43,717 nucleotides of DNA from Patescibacteria group bacterium (GTDB taxonomy: Bacteria; Patescibacteriota; Saccharimonadia; CAILAD01; GCA-016700035), in contig JAUPVH010000001.1 in the NCBI GenBank assembly GCA_030917125.1, positions 1 through 43,717 of the forward strand, in the 5' to 3' direction. The position numbers and the translations under genes are program-made. The notes under the pieces are model-generated. The model was given only the letters and a program-made list of their open reading frames with translations. It was not told where the DNA came from and did not search any database. Below, piece by piece: positions 1-9,000 of the stretch (positions are counted from its first letter, which is position 1; each line of letters starts with the position of its first letter).

Positions 1-33
1 GGCGATATTGCGAATATGTTTGGCGTCGTGCAT
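1..33 (-). CDS. N-terminus of a translational GTPase (partial, tentative)
   Basis: Eleven codons are visible on the minus strand before the window ends, starting at an ATG at 33 and reading MHDAKHIRNIA. The IRNIA string is how TypA/BipA proteins (and, less exactly, LepA and EF-G) begin before their P-loop. With so few residues the call rests on that motif alone, so the gene is only suggested, not shown. Confidence 0.3.
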   Translation of the reverse strand, partial: MHDAKHIRNIA

Positions 34-63
34 GAGTTTCTCTAAAGTTAGTTAGTATTGCGA

Positions 64-85
64 CAAAAAAAGAGCCCCAAGGGCT
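64..85 (-). terminator. Hairpin plus U-tract, minus strand
   Basis: AGCCC (73-77) and GGGCT (81-85) pair around a 3-base loop and are followed on the minus strand by seven T. It lies upstream of the partial gene at 1-33 in its own direction of transcription, so it could be a leader attenuator. I see no minus-strand gene to its right that it would otherwise end. Confidence 0.5.
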
Positions 86-217
86 GTCTTGCTATGCATT
101 ATTATGCCACAGATATATAAAAAAGTCTAATCTTTATTGTTTTTAACTGATTTACAGGAGTATGATGACCTTAAGCATCTTAAGACTAGGTGCAGCACCA
201 AGAAAAAGGAGAGAAGG

Positions 218-631
218 ATGGCACTTATCAGGGCAACTTGCTCAGATTGTGGTGATATCGAGCTGCGGTCTCGAGACATTCTGATTCGGACGTGCGAAGA
301 ACGGGATGAGTCGACTTACGTATTTCGGTGTCCTGTGTGTCGAATGATCGAAGCGCGATATGCGGAGCCACACGTAGTAGATGTGTTGTTGGCAGCTGGT
401 TGCGACAGTGAGACATGGCGTTTGCCGTCGGAACTGAACGATCCACGCAGAAAGGATGGCTTGCGGGTAACGCACGATGATTTGCTGGATTTTCATTGGT
501 TCCTTGCAGACGCCACCACGGCCCAGGTCATCGAGACTGCACGTCCGGTGAGCGCCGAAGATCAGGAGAGGTTCTTCACGGAGCTGCAACACGCTGACAG
601 TGACACCATCGCGCGCGAGCTGAACATCTGA
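218..631 (+). CDS. Small zinc-ribbon protein of unknown function
   Basis: A 137-residue protein. I start it at the ATG at 218 because AGGAGAGAAGG lies just before it. A longer in-frame start at 137 has no such site. The N-terminus has CSDCG (residues about 8-12) and CPVC (about 42-45), a CxxC pair typical of a zinc ribbon. The remainder is acidic and mostly helical in character with a DDLLDFH segment. From memory it resembles small uncharacterised proteins common in Actinobacteria; that resemblance is not checked. It is a single-gene cassette with its own terminator at 652-694. DNA binding or a protein-interaction role are both possible. Confidence 0.75.
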   Translation: MALIRATCSDCGDIELRSRDILIRTCEERDESTYVFRCPVCRMIEARYAEPHVVDVLLAAGCDSETWRLPSELNDPRRKDGLRVTHDDLLDFHWFLADATTAQVIETARPVSAEDQERFFTELQHADSDTIARELNI

Positions 632-651
632 TCGGCGCCATCCTCCATTAA

Positions 652-694
652 AGGGCATGTACTTGCACTACCTGCAAGCCTGCCCTCTTTTCTT
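652..694 (+). terminator. Terminator of the zinc-ribbon gene
   Basis: AGGGCA at 652 pairs with TGCCCT ending at 686, with an inner TGCA/TGCA stem, followed by CTTTTCTT. It separates the cassette at 218-631 from the Rpf-like gene. Confidence 0.7.
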
Positions 695-718
695 GCAGTG
701 AGACCAAGCCGCTTAAGA

Positions 719-747
719 TTGACGTTTATACCTATAAACCGTATAAT
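719..747 (+). promoter_or_regulatory. Sigma-70 promoter of the Rpf-like gene
   Basis: TTGACG (719-724), a 17-base spacer and TATAAT (742-747). Transcription from here gives a leader of about 140 bases before the GTG at 894. That leader contains small hairpins (for example GAGTA/TACTC around 809) and the inverted repeat AAAACGA-AA-TCGTTTT just before the start codon. Confidence 0.8.
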
Positions 748-893
748 TTGCCTCAGTAAAACAAACTGTTTTTGTACAAAATAGTGAGATGAGGTAACGG
801 AGTATACGTACTCAAAATACTGGCGCGGCTTTAAGGTGGCGTCAAAAAATTCAACTTGTTCAGCAGGAACTGATAACAAAACGAAATCGTTTT

Positions 894-2111
894 GTGGCTC
901 GGCGTATCCGGCCATTATTGTGGCATCCGCATACTTATGCTGTACGTCAGAAGGCTGAAATCGGCTTGTTTCATCTGGAGCGGGCTGGCATTCAGCGTTC
1001 GGTGGCTGCAATTGCTGCAGTCGTGACAGTATTGACACTGAGCTTGGTACTCACCGCCCAAACGAAGCATAGTTTTCGAGTGTTCGCCGACGAAAAACGT
1101 GTGGTGCAAATTTATGTGGATGGCGAGCAGCGCAATGTGGTTTCGAGCGCTTCGACCGTAAAGGATATATTGACCGAAAATGGCGTAGAAGTTCGCAAGG
1201 GTGATGTGGTTGAGCCGGAACTCGATACGGCTGTAGATCAGCCAAACTATAACGTGAATGTATATCGGGCTGCTCCAGCTGTTGTGGTGGATAGTGGTAA
1301 GTTTACACAAGTAGTAACTGGCTATCGGTCGGCGCGAAAGATTGCCGCTGCAGCTGGCGTTACGCTATATCCAGAAGATAAGGCCGAACTTGAGCAAGTG
1401 CAGGATTTCCAGCCGAGTCGTACCTTGGGTTATAAGGTTACGGTCGATCGAGCGGTGCCGGTGCAGCTGGTAGTTTCTGGAGAGTTGTATAATCTCCGCA
1501 CTCAATCTGCAACAGTAGGGGAGCTTTTACAGGAAAAGAAAATTGAGTATAGCCCCGAAGACCTCCAGGGGCTGACTGCAGAAACTGCTTTGACGCCAGG
1601 TGCGCGCGTAGTACTCTCTAAAATTGTGCAGGAAACGCAGGTAGTACTTGAGGACATTGCGCCAAATACGCAGACAATTTATGACGCCAACATGGAAGCT
1701 GGTAAGACTGAAACTCGCCGAGAGGGAGTTACCGGACGAAAACAGGTTACGTATTTGGTAGAAAAGACTCCAGGGCAACCAGATAAACGTAGCGTGCTCG
1801 ATGAAAAAGTGCTAGTGGGTTCAATTGACGCCATTGTGGTGCGGGGCACAAAAATCGTTACCCGCAGCGGTCAGCCTTCGCCTGAACAGTGGGCAAAACT
1901 TCGCTTCTGCGAAGCGGGTGGAAACTATGGCAATAAGCGTAACCCGCTCTATCGCGGTGCTTATCAATTTAATTACAGTACGTGGAATAACTATGGTGGA
2001 TACTATGACCCAGCCGACGCGCCACCAGAAGTCCAGGATGCGGCAGCTTTCGCGCTCTATGCTCGTCGTGGAGCACAGCCGTGGCCAGTCTGTGGACGCT
2101 ACCTCCGCTAA
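894..2111 (+). CDS. Rpf-like peptidoglycan lytic transglycosylase with DUF348 and G5 domains
   Basis: A 405-residue exported wall enzyme. After a membrane anchor (residues about 35-55) come up to three DUF348 units (about 61-112, 120-165, 181-225), a G5 domain (about 240-318) and a C-terminal resuscitation-promoting-factor fold (about 329-405). The Rpf fold has the expected catalytic Glu in FCEAGGNY and two cysteines (about 338 and 400) placed to form a disulfide. This order matches actinobacterial RpfB. Members cleave peptidoglycan glycan strands. In an epibiont it could act on its own wall or that of its host, which is inference. The GTG start is the first in frame and its ribosome-binding site is weak. 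rsmA follows two bases after the stop. Confidence 0.85.
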   Translation: MARRIRPLLWHPHTYAVRQKAEIGLFHLERAGIQRSVAAIAAVVTVLTLSLVLTAQTKHSFRVFADEKRVVQIYVDGEQRNVVSSASTVKDILTENGVEVRKGDVVEPELDTAVDQPNYNVNVYRAAPAVVVDSGKFTQVVTGYRSARKIAAAAGVTLYPEDKAELEQVQDFQPSRTLGYKVTVDRAVPVQLVVSGELYNLRTQSATVGELLQEKKIEYSPEDLQGLTAETALTPGARVVLSKIVQETQVVLEDIAPNTQTIYDANMEAGKTETRREGVTGRKQVTYLVEKTPGQPDKRSVLDEKVLVGSIDAIVVRGTKIVTRSGQPSPEQWAKLRFCEAGGNYGNKRNPLYRGAYQFNYSTWNNYGGYYDPADAPPEVQDAAAFALYARRGAQPWPVCGRYLR

Positions 2112-2113
2112 GT

Positions 2114-2929
2114 ATGGATCAATCGCAGCTTAAGGCGCTCCTCGCTAAGTTTGAAATTCGCCCTAACAAAGGCTTGGGGCAGCATTTTTTGCATGACGAA
2201 ACAGTTATTGCCGATATGTTGGAAGCTGCAGATGTGCAATCTGGCGATACAATTTTAGAAGTAGGGCCAGGCCTCGGAGTATTAACCAGTGCGTTAGTGC
2301 AAAGGGCAGGGCAGGTTGTAGTTTACGAACTGGATGAAAAACTTGCCAGTTTGATTGAATCGCAACAGGCCGAGAATTTAACTGTGGTACGGGGTGACGC
2401 GCTGGAATTACCACTCCCCCCGCGGGGGACTACCCTTCCCTACAAAGTTGTAGCGAACATCCCCTACTCTATTACTGGCGCCCTCATTCGCCGACTCATC
2501 ACTTCCCCATCCGGTCCGAGTTCAATTACGCTCTTGGTACAAAAAGAGGTCGCCGAGCGGATGTGCGCCAAACCAGGGCAGATGAGTGTTTTATCGGTAG
2601 CCGTGCAGCTCCATGGCACAGCCCACATCGCACGACTGGTTCCACCCGAATGTTTTTGGCCAGCTCCAAAAGTTGATTCGGCGGTGGTGCATGTAGATTT
2701 GGCTGGCGGTTTGATGTTCGATGTAGAGGAACGAGATTTTATGCGCCTCGTAAAATTCGGGTTTGCGCAAAAACGGAAGCAACTCAAGAACACTATGGCG
2801 GCTGGCTTACGCATTGAACCAACTGAAGTAGAACGCTACTTAACGGCAGTCGGCTTAACCCCCACTGCTCGTGCGCAAGAGTTATCACTTGCCCAGTGGA
2901 AGCAGCTCTACGATCTCATTGAAAAATAA
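2114..2929 (+). CDS. rsmA: 16S rRNA dimethyladenosine transferase (KsgA)
   Basis: A 271-residue SAM-dependent enzyme that dimethylates the two adjacent adenosines in the 3' hairpin of 16S rRNA. GQHFL (22-26) marks the family N-terminus, LEVGPGLG (48-55) is the SAM-binding motif, and NIPY (115-118) is the catalytic motif of adenine-N6 methyltransferases. I choose the ATG at 2114 because family members begin about 20 residues before GQHFL. It starts two bases after the Rpf-like gene, so the two are probably co-transcribed, as rpf and ksgA are in Actinobacteria. Confidence 0.95.
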   Translation: MDQSQLKALLAKFEIRPNKGLGQHFLHDETVIADMLEAADVQSGDTILEVGPGLGVLTSALVQRAGQVVVYELDEKLASLIESQQAENLTVVRGDALELPLPPRGTTLPYKVVANIPYSITGALIRRLITSPSGPSSITLLVQKEVAERMCAKPGQMSVLSVAVQLHGTAHIARLVPPECFWPAPKVDSAVVHVDLAGGLMFDVEERDFMRLVKFGFAQKRKQLKNTMAAGLRIEPTEVERYLTAVGLTPTARAQELSLAQWKQLYDLIEK

Positions 2930-2966
2930 GCTCATTTCCAGATAGCGGCTATGCTATTATGGGTGT

Positions 2967-4961
2967 ATGATAAAGCGTTTTCGCTGGTTGCCGTTTTTGG
3001 TTGTGGCTCTTTTTCTGGCTGCCGTGCTGGTTTTTGCCCGGCATTCGCAAGCGGCTACCGATTTTACGTATGATATTGCACTGAACTATAAGCTGCAGGA
3101 TTCCGGTACCACTACGGTAACTGCCAACTATAAAGTTACCTACAATCGTCCCGATAGAATTCTTGACCTTATCCGGATTGCTGCACCTACAAATGATGTG
3201 CAGAATCTAAAAGCGACGAGCGCATCTGGCGGAGCGATAGCAACGAGTCTGGAGCAGAAATCTAGCGAGGGCCTGGGCTATAACTATGACTATAAAGAGA
3301 TTACAGTCGATTTTACTGCACCGGACGCACGTGGTTCAGTTCTGGAGTTTACGGTAAGCTATGACACCAACGAACTTACAGATGTAAAGGGGTCATCGCG
3401 TACACTCTATGTACCGAGCCTGTCGCAAATTGGCGCTGATGAAAAATACACCGTGAGTGTTTCGGTACCGCAAGATTTTGGTAAATTATTTTCTACCGGC
3501 ATACTTCCCGAGCTCAATGGCGCAGATGGAAATTTGGTGCGCTATACATTTCCGAAAGCCGCTGACCTTAAGCGTTCTGTCTCGCTGATCTTTGGTGAAT
3601 CAACAATTTATGAAGCAAATTTTGCCTTTCCATTAGACAATACCAGCGGCCAAACCAAGCGCTTTACCATTGCGTTACCGCCAGACACGAGCTCGCAAAA
3701 AATCTTCATTAAAAAACTCACTCCAGAGCCAATCGCCACGCGTCTTGATCCCGACGGCAATATCTTGGCAGATTATGATGTGCCGGCGCGAACCAAAATT
3801 GTCGTGAATACGGATGTTGCCGCGCAAGTAAAATACTTGGAGTATGATCTCTCTACCAGCGGTAGCATGCAGGATATCCCCGCCGAAATTGCCAAGAAAT
3901 ATACCAAGCAAACTCAGTATTGGCAAAGCACCAGCCCAGAATTACAGGTAAAGGCAGCCCAGACGGTAGCTGGAACTGATAAGGTGATTGATAAGGTCCG
4001 GAATCTCTATAAGCTAACGGTTGATACGTTGAGCTATAACAATGAAAAAATTCAGTACAATATCCGCCAAGGGAGTGATAAGGCGCTCGCCAACCCCGAC
4101 AACGCAGTCTGTCTGGAATACTCCGATCTCCTCATTGCCTTATTGCGTAGCCAGAATATTCCAGCGCGTATGCCAGTAGGTTACGCGTATGCGGGGAACC
4201 TTAAACAGTCTAAGGCTGTTGCTGATTCGTTGCACAGTTGGGTTGAGGTATATGTTCCTGGCATTGGTTGGATGAATTTGGATCCGACATGGGGTGAGAA
4301 ATTCGATAATTTTGGCAAGAGCGATTTAGACCATTTTGCATTTGCAGTATGGGGAAGTGATGATGCTACACCGACAGCCGTGATGGTTGGCGATCAGGAT
4401 ATGAATTATCAATATGAAAATACCACCATTAGCTACGGGCAAGATTTTCCTAATGCCAACCGTGAAGGCAAAGCTGATGTGAGTTCCTATGTTGTCTTTC
4501 CGGGTTTTTCAATTTCCCGATATTCGGTGACTGCACCAGAGAATGTGGCGGGCGATAATTATGCTGCGCAAATTAAGCATGGCGAGAAAGTGGAAGATGT
4601 GAGCTTGGGGTCTTTGGCACCAAGGCAAGAGTTTAGTCAAAATGTTGCGATTTTGGGATCTAGTTATGGTAAGACCGCTGAGCTGTTATTCGTGCAGAAA
4701 ACAGACGGTAGCGATACGGTGTTGGCTGTTGCTACAGGTTCGGCAGAATGGTGGCCATTTATAGTGCTCTGCGTTTTTCTATCTGGAATAATTGGCTTAA
4801 TTCTGGTAGAATTGCGTCTTAGCAAACAGCGGAGTGCACAGGGTTCAGAGGAACTGTCTAAATCGACTAAGAAATCCCCCGAAAAACAGTCCCAAGATTA
4901 TATGCCCGCAGCTCAAGAAGCTCAGAAAGAAGAACAACATGGCAAATCAGAAGCAAAATAA
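2967..4961 (+). CDS. Membrane-anchored transglutaminase-like protease
   Basis: A 664-residue protein with an N-terminal signal or anchor segment (about 5-28), a long beta-rich extracellular region, a transglutaminase core and a C-terminal membrane helix (about 590-615) followed by a charged cytoplasmic tail. The core carries the papain-like triad: Cys382 in NAVCLEY, His423 in LHSWVEV and Asp439 in LDPTWG. The family includes cross-linking and peptide-cleaving enzymes, and the substrate cannot be read from the sequence. TATTAT at 2955-2960 sits six bases before the ATG with no Shine-Dalgarno, suggesting a leaderless message. Its 3' end overlaps metG by 23 bases. Confidence 0.85.
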   Translation: MIKRFRWLPFLVVALFLAAVLVFARHSQAATDFTYDIALNYKLQDSGTTTVTANYKVTYNRPDRILDLIRIAAPTNDVQNLKATSASGGAIATSLEQKSSEGLGYNYDYKEITVDFTAPDARGSVLEFTVSYDTNELTDVKGSSRTLYVPSLSQIGADEKYTVSVSVPQDFGKLFSTGILPELNGADGNLVRYTFPKAADLKRSVSLIFGESTIYEANFAFPLDNTSGQTKRFTIALPPDTSSQKIFIKKLTPEPIATRLDPDGNILADYDVPARTKIVVNTDVAAQVKYLEYDLSTSGSMQDIPAEIAKKYTKQTQYWQSTSPELQVKAAQTVAGTDKVIDKVRNLYKLTVDTLSYNNEKIQYNIRQGSDKALANPDNAVCLEYSDLLIALLRSQNIPARMPVGYAYAGNLKQSKAVADSLHSWVEVYVPGIGWMNLDPTWGEKFDNFGKSDLDHFAFAVWGSDDATPTAVMVGDQDMNYQYENTTISYGQDFPNANREGKADVSSYVVFPGFSISRYSVTAPENVAGDNYAAQIKHGEKVEDVSLGSLAPRQEFSQNVAILGSSYGKTAELLFVQKTDGSDTVLAVATGSAEWWPFIVLCVFLSGIIGLILVELRLSKQRSAQGSEELSKSTKKSPEKQSQDYMPAAQEAQKEEQHGKSEAK

Positions 4962-6387
4962 GTATTATCTGACAACTTCAATTCCGTATGCCAATGCTAA
5001 GCCGCATTTGGGTCATGCGATGGAGTTTATTCAAGCCGATACGCTTGCTCGTTGGCATCGACAGCGGGGCGAGGAGGTTTATTTTCAGATAGGAACCGAT
5101 GAACACGGTCAAAAGCTCTTTGAGGCCGCGGAACAAGCGGGTGCCGAGCCGTTGAGTTTTGTGAATGAGATGAGCGAAACCTTCGTACAGTTGGCGGGTG
5201 ACTTGAACGTTGATTATGACGCGTTTGTGCGTACCACTGATGCGCATCATAAAAAAGGTGCGCAAGCTTTGTGGCAAGCCTGCGAGAAAGATATATATAA
5301 AGGTACCTATACAGGTACCTACTGTGTAGCTTGTGAGTTATTTTATACTGCAAAAGATGCGGTTGAAGGAATGTGCCCGGTTCATCCAAATCGAGCGCTG
5401 GAAGATTTGGAGATTGAAAGTTACTTTTTGAAGCTGGCACCATATCAAGAAAAATTGATTGAGCTCATCGAAACGGATGCATACAAAATTTTTCCAGCCC
5501 TGCGCAAAAATGAAATTTTAAGTTTCCTTAAAAATAATCAGCTTGAAGATTTATCAGTTTCCCGACCGAAGACTCAGTTAGTATGGGGTGTTGAAGTTCC
5601 GGGCGACAACTCGCACGTGATGTACGTGTGGTTTGATGCGTTGGCGAATTATATAACTGGCGTGGGTTATCCTGATGAGCCGAATTTTGCAAAGTGGTGG
5701 CCGGCCGATTTGCATATTGTGGGTAAGGATATTAACCGTTTTCACTCAGTTTACTGGCCAATTATGTTGATGAGTGCTGGAGTAGAGCTTCCAAAGGCAC
5801 TGTATGTGCATGGGTTTATTAATGCAGCTGGTGGCGTAAAAATGAGTAAAAGCCTGGGCAATTCAGTTAGTCCTGAAGAAATTTTGCAGCGTTATGGTAC
5901 GGATGCTTTGCGGTATTACCTGCTCCGGTATATACCCCATGATGCTGATGGCGAGTTTGGCTTAGAGCGTTTTCATGCCGTGTATACAGCCGATCTTGTG
6001 AATAATTTAGGGAATTTGGTGCAGCGGGTTGCCAGTATGACGACAAAATATTGTGACGGTAAGTTTGAAATAGCGGTTACAGGAACCCCATCTCATCTTG
6101 ATGACTTAGAAGATGCTGCTTTTGATGATGCGCTACAAAAAATCTGGAAAGAGTTGGATGCTTTAAATGAAGCCATCGACAAAAACGAGCCGTGGAAACT
6201 CGCAAAAACCGATTTGCAAGCCACTCAAAAACTCTTATATGAATGGATTGGGGATATTCTTAAGCTATCGGCGGCTCTCGCACCATTTTTGCCATCGACT
6301 GCTGAAAAAATACACAATATATTTACGGATGGTCGTGTGGATATGCACGTTGGTATGTTGTTCCCGCGCATTGAAAAGGAAGACTAG
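4939..6387 (+). CDS. metG: Methionyl-tRNA synthetase
   Basis: A 482-residue class I aminoacyl-tRNA synthetase that charges tRNA-Met. HLGH (23-26) is the HIGH signature and KMSKS (301-305) is exact. Between them a zinc knuckle is visible as CVAC and later MCPVH. It ends after the anticodon-binding helical domain and lacks the C-terminal tRNA-binding dimerisation domain, as in the short bacterial form. I start it at the ATG at 4939, inside the end of the transglutaminase gene, since the family begins close to the first beta strand (KYYLTTSIPYAN). It ends in TAG three bases before tatD. Confidence 0.95.
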   Translation: MANQKQNKYYLTTSIPYANAKPHLGHAMEFIQADTLARWHRQRGEEVYFQIGTDEHGQKLFEAAEQAGAEPLSFVNEMSETFVQLAGDLNVDYDAFVRTTDAHHKKGAQALWQACEKDIYKGTYTGTYCVACELFYTAKDAVEGMCPVHPNRALEDLEIESYFLKLAPYQEKLIELIETDAYKIFPALRKNEILSFLKNNQLEDLSVSRPKTQLVWGVEVPGDNSHVMYVWFDALANYITGVGYPDEPNFAKWWPADLHIVGKDINRFHSVYWPIMLMSAGVELPKALYVHGFINAAGGVKMSKSLGNSVSPEEILQRYGTDALRYYLLRYIPHDADGEFGLERFHAVYTADLVNNLGNLVQRVASMTTKYCDGKFEIAVTGTPSHLDDLEDAAFDDALQKIWKELDALNEAIDKNEPWKLAKTDLQATQKLLYEWIGDILKLSAALAPFLPSTAEKIHNIFTDGRVDMHVGMLFPRIEKED

Positions 6388-6390
6388 CTG

Positions 6391-7173
6391 GTGATTGATA
6401 CGCATGCTCATCTTCATTTTACAGAGGCTTTTGATGACGCCGCCGAAGCGCTTGCACGGGCTAACGAAGCTGGCGTGGATACCATAATCAACGTTGGTGT
6501 AACACCAGAAGATAGTCGTACTGCGCTGGCATTTGCGCAGAAGCCAGAGTATGCGGTGCAAAAAACTGGGGTAAAATTATTTGCCACCGCTGGTCTGCAT
6601 CCGCACGAAGCTGCTAGGGGTGATGCAGCTCTTGATGGTATTGCTGACTTAGCCGAAGACGTCGTGGCAATTGGTGAGTGTGGATTAGATTATTATCGAA
6701 ATATTGCCACCAAGCAGCAGCAAGATCGTGCATTGCGAGCGCAGATAGAAATTGCGCTCGAGTATCATCTACCGTTGGTTTTTCACGTACGTGACGCGTG
6801 GGATGATTTTTTCACCGTACTACGCGATCATCCTAAGGCTCGAGGCGTTATTCATAGTTTTACCGGCCACCAATCTGAAGTTGAGCGAGCTCTTAGTCAT
6901 GATGGGAAGCTGTATTTTGGGTTAAACGGTATTATGACGTTTACCAAAGATGAGGCACAGCTTGAGGCCGCGCGTTTGATTCCGAATGATCGGTTGCTAC
7001 TTGAGACGGACTGCCCATACTTGGCGCCGGTGCCGTATCGTGGCAAGCGTAACGAGCCGGCGTACGTACCACAAATTGCTGATTTTCTGGCATTATTACG
7101 GGGTTCTCCTCGTGAGCAGTTAGCTCAAGAGACAACCCAGAGTGCTGAAACGTTATTTGGGCTAGAGCCGTGA
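6391..7173 (+). CDS. tatD: TatD-family metal-dependent nuclease
   Basis: A 260-residue TIM-barrel hydrolase. The metal ligands are all visible: THAHLH at the N-terminus, Glu in GECGLDYYR, His in FHVRDAW, His in IHSFTGH and Asp in ETDCPYLAP. TatD proteins are 3'-5' DNA or RNA exonucleases or D-aminoacyl-tRNA deacylases. Standing next to metG is common in bacteria. The start is GTG. The stop overlaps the next gene in GTGA, so translation of the cysteine desulfurase is probably coupled. Confidence 0.93.
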   Translation: MIDTHAHLHFTEAFDDAAEALARANEAGVDTIINVGVTPEDSRTALAFAQKPEYAVQKTGVKLFATAGLHPHEAARGDAALDGIADLAEDVVAIGECGLDYYRNIATKQQQDRALRAQIEIALEYHLPLVFHVRDAWDDFFTVLRDHPKARGVIHSFTGHQSEVERALSHDGKLYFGLNGIMTFTKDEAQLEAARLIPNDRLLLETDCPYLAPVPYRGKRNEPAYVPQIADFLALLRGSPREQLAQETTQSAETLFGLEP

Positions 7174-8327
7174 GTCGATACTACTTTGACTATGCCGCCG
7201 CCACGCCGATAGACGAGGATGTTGTTCGTGCTATGGAATCGGCTCGGACTACCTTTGCCAATCCAGCCAGCCTGTACGCAGAAGGGCGTGCAGCTCGTGA
7301 GTTGCTCGATGCTGCCCGTAAGCGTATTGCAGCTGTTTTAGGGGCGCAATCTCGGGAGATTGTGTTTACCAGCGGTGCCACGGAGTCTGACAATTTGGCA
7401 ATTCTTGGTGCTTTAACGGCTGCGGGCGAGCCTCAAGCCAGAGTTATTACTGCACCAACTGAGCACGCTGCGGTACGAGCATGTACCCAAGTGGCGCGGG
7501 CGAGTGGTTATGATGTGCAGGAAGTCGAAGTTGCAGAATCTGGCATGATTAATGTTGAGACGGTTCGAAAACGCGTAACCGATACGACAGTTTTATTGAC
7601 GCTGGCGATTGCTACGAGCGAAATCGGCACCTTTCAGCCAATCGGTGAAATTGGTCAGTTGGTGCGAGAGGTTAGGGTCGATCGACAAAAACGGGGTATC
7701 GCCACGCCAATTATTTTACATACCGATGCCTCGGCGGCGCTGGGCTATTTACCGCTACCCGTAGATCGGTTGGGAGTGGATTTGATGACGCTTTCGAGCA
7801 GTAAGACGTATGGGCCGGTAGGGATTGGTGCGCTTTATGTGCGTCGTGGTACGCCGTTAACACCATTGATTATTGGTGGACGACAGGAAGCGAGCTTACG
7901 TTCAGGTACACCGGCAGTTGAGTTGGCGGTTGGTTTTGCTACAGCTACGGAAAAAGCCGAAGCAATGCGTAAGCAAGAAGTTACGCGTCTTCAGGTGTTG
8001 CACGATGAACTTTGGATGGGTCTCAAAGCTATCTCGGGGATACAGCTGAATGGACATAAGAAGAAGCATTTGGCAGGAATGTTAAATGTTTCATTTGCGG
8101 GCTTTGATGGCGAAAATTTAGTTTTAGCGCTCGATGCGGCTGGCTTTGCAGTGGCAACCGGAGCCGCTTGCGCTGAATCAAGTGACGAGCCAAGTCATGT
8201 ACTCCTAGCTTTAGGCAGAACTCGCGCTGAAGCTCAGGGGAGTTTACGGATCTCATTAGGGCGCACCACAACTTCAGAAGAGGTTCAGGCTCTCATCAGC
8301 GCAATTCGCAAAATCGTCGTACAATAA
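7170..8327 (+). CDS. Cysteine desulfurase (NifS/IscS family)
   Basis: A 385-residue PLP enzyme that removes sulfur from cysteine as a persulfide. FDYAAATPID, SGATESDN and HTDASAALG are family landmarks. The PLP lysine is in SSSKTYGP, where the usual His before the Lys is Ser. The catalytic cysteine is in GAACAESSDEPS, with the short loop after it typical of the IscS-like group. No iscU or sufU is nearby; the only partner in the window is mnmA, which needs a persulfide donor for tRNA 2-thiolation, so supplying MnmA is a reasonable guess. The GTG start overlaps the tatD stop. Confidence 0.9.
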   Translation: MSRYYFDYAAATPIDEDVVRAMESARTTFANPASLYAEGRAARELLDAARKRIAAVLGAQSREIVFTSGATESDNLAILGALTAAGEPQARVITAPTEHAAVRACTQVARASGYDVQEVEVAESGMINVETVRKRVTDTTVLLTLAIATSEIGTFQPIGEIGQLVREVRVDRQKRGIATPIILHTDASAALGYLPLPVDRLGVDLMTLSSSKTYGPVGIGALYVRRGTPLTPLIIGGRQEASLRSGTPAVELAVGFATATEKAEAMRKQEVTRLQVLHDELWMGLKAISGIQLNGHKKKHLAGMLNVSFAGFDGENLVLALDAAGFAVATGAACAESSDEPSHVLLALGRTRAEAQGSLRISLGRTTTSEEVQALISAIRKIVVQ

Positions 8328-8331
8328 ACGT

Positions 8332-8961
8332 ATGATTTTTCATCGCAAGAAAGAAAAGAAGCGCCGTAGTAGAACCAGAAAATTTATCGGTTTTTTGGTT
8401 GGGCTGTTTTTCCTACTAGGGCTGTTTGCAGCAGCAGTATTTGGCTCGGCTATTTATTTATCGCCGCAGGATTCTACCAGCCCCGCAGATGCCATCGTGG
8501 TGGTTTCCGGGGGGCAAACCCAAACCAGGGCCAAGCACGGTATTGAGCTCTACAAAAAAGATTTAGCACCGAAGATTGTTTTTTCGGGCGCGGCGCTTGA
8601 TGATGGTCCGTCCAATGCTCGAGAGATGGCGGCATTAGCCCGTCGTTCAGGGGTGCCCGAAGAGGCGATTGTAATTGATGAAGATGCAAAGACAACCTAT
8701 GAAAATGCGGTTAATACCAAACGTATATTAGAAGAAAGCAAAGCTAAATCGCTCATACTTGTGACATCACCCTATCATCAGCGTCGGGCATTTATTACGT
8801 TTACAAAAATTCTAGGTGATGGTTTTTCTATTGAGAATAGCTCTAGCTACGATAACGCTTGGAGTAAATCGGCTTGGTGGGCTACGCCATTCGGTGTATG
8901 GATTACTGGCTCTGAGCTAGCCAAAGTAGGTTATATTTATGCCACAGGAAATTATCAATAA
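8332..8961 (+). CDS. DUF218 / YdcF-like membrane protein
   Basis: A 209-residue protein with a basic N-terminus, one membrane helix (about 20-42) and a DUF218 domain: ADAIVVVSGG, IVFSGAALDDG, the acidic DEDAKTTYENA segment, and VTSPYHQRRA. The family includes SanA and ElyC, implicated in wall-related functions, but the reaction is unproven. TACAAT at 8320-8325 lies six bases before the ATG, inside the end of the upstream gene, so it may also be read from a leaderless promoter. Confidence 0.85.
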   Translation: MIFHRKKEKKRRSRTRKFIGFLVGLFFLLGLFAAAVFGSAIYLSPQDSTSPADAIVVVSGGQTQTRAKHGIELYKKDLAPKIVFSGAALDDGPSNAREMAALARRSGVPEEAIVIDEDAKTTYENAVNTKRILEESKAKSLILVTSPYHQRRAFITFTKILGDGFSIENSSSYDNAWSKSAWWATPFGVWITGSELAKVGYIYATGNYQ

Positions 8962-8964
8962 AGC

Positions 8965-8994
8965 TTGACGAATTGTGTAGGTCGGGCGTATTAT
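8965..8994 (+). promoter_or_regulatory. Promoter of a stand-alone RNA
   Basis: TTGACG (8965-8970), an 18-base spacer and TATTAT (8989-8994). No protein-coding gene follows on this strand before the terminator at 9263-9306. Confidence 0.7.
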
Positions 8995-9000
8995 CACCTC

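Noticed and set aside
137..217. Longer N-terminus for the zinc-ribbon protein
   Set aside because: The extra residues are Lys-rich and unlike a folded start, and the good ribosome-binding site lies before the ATG at 218.
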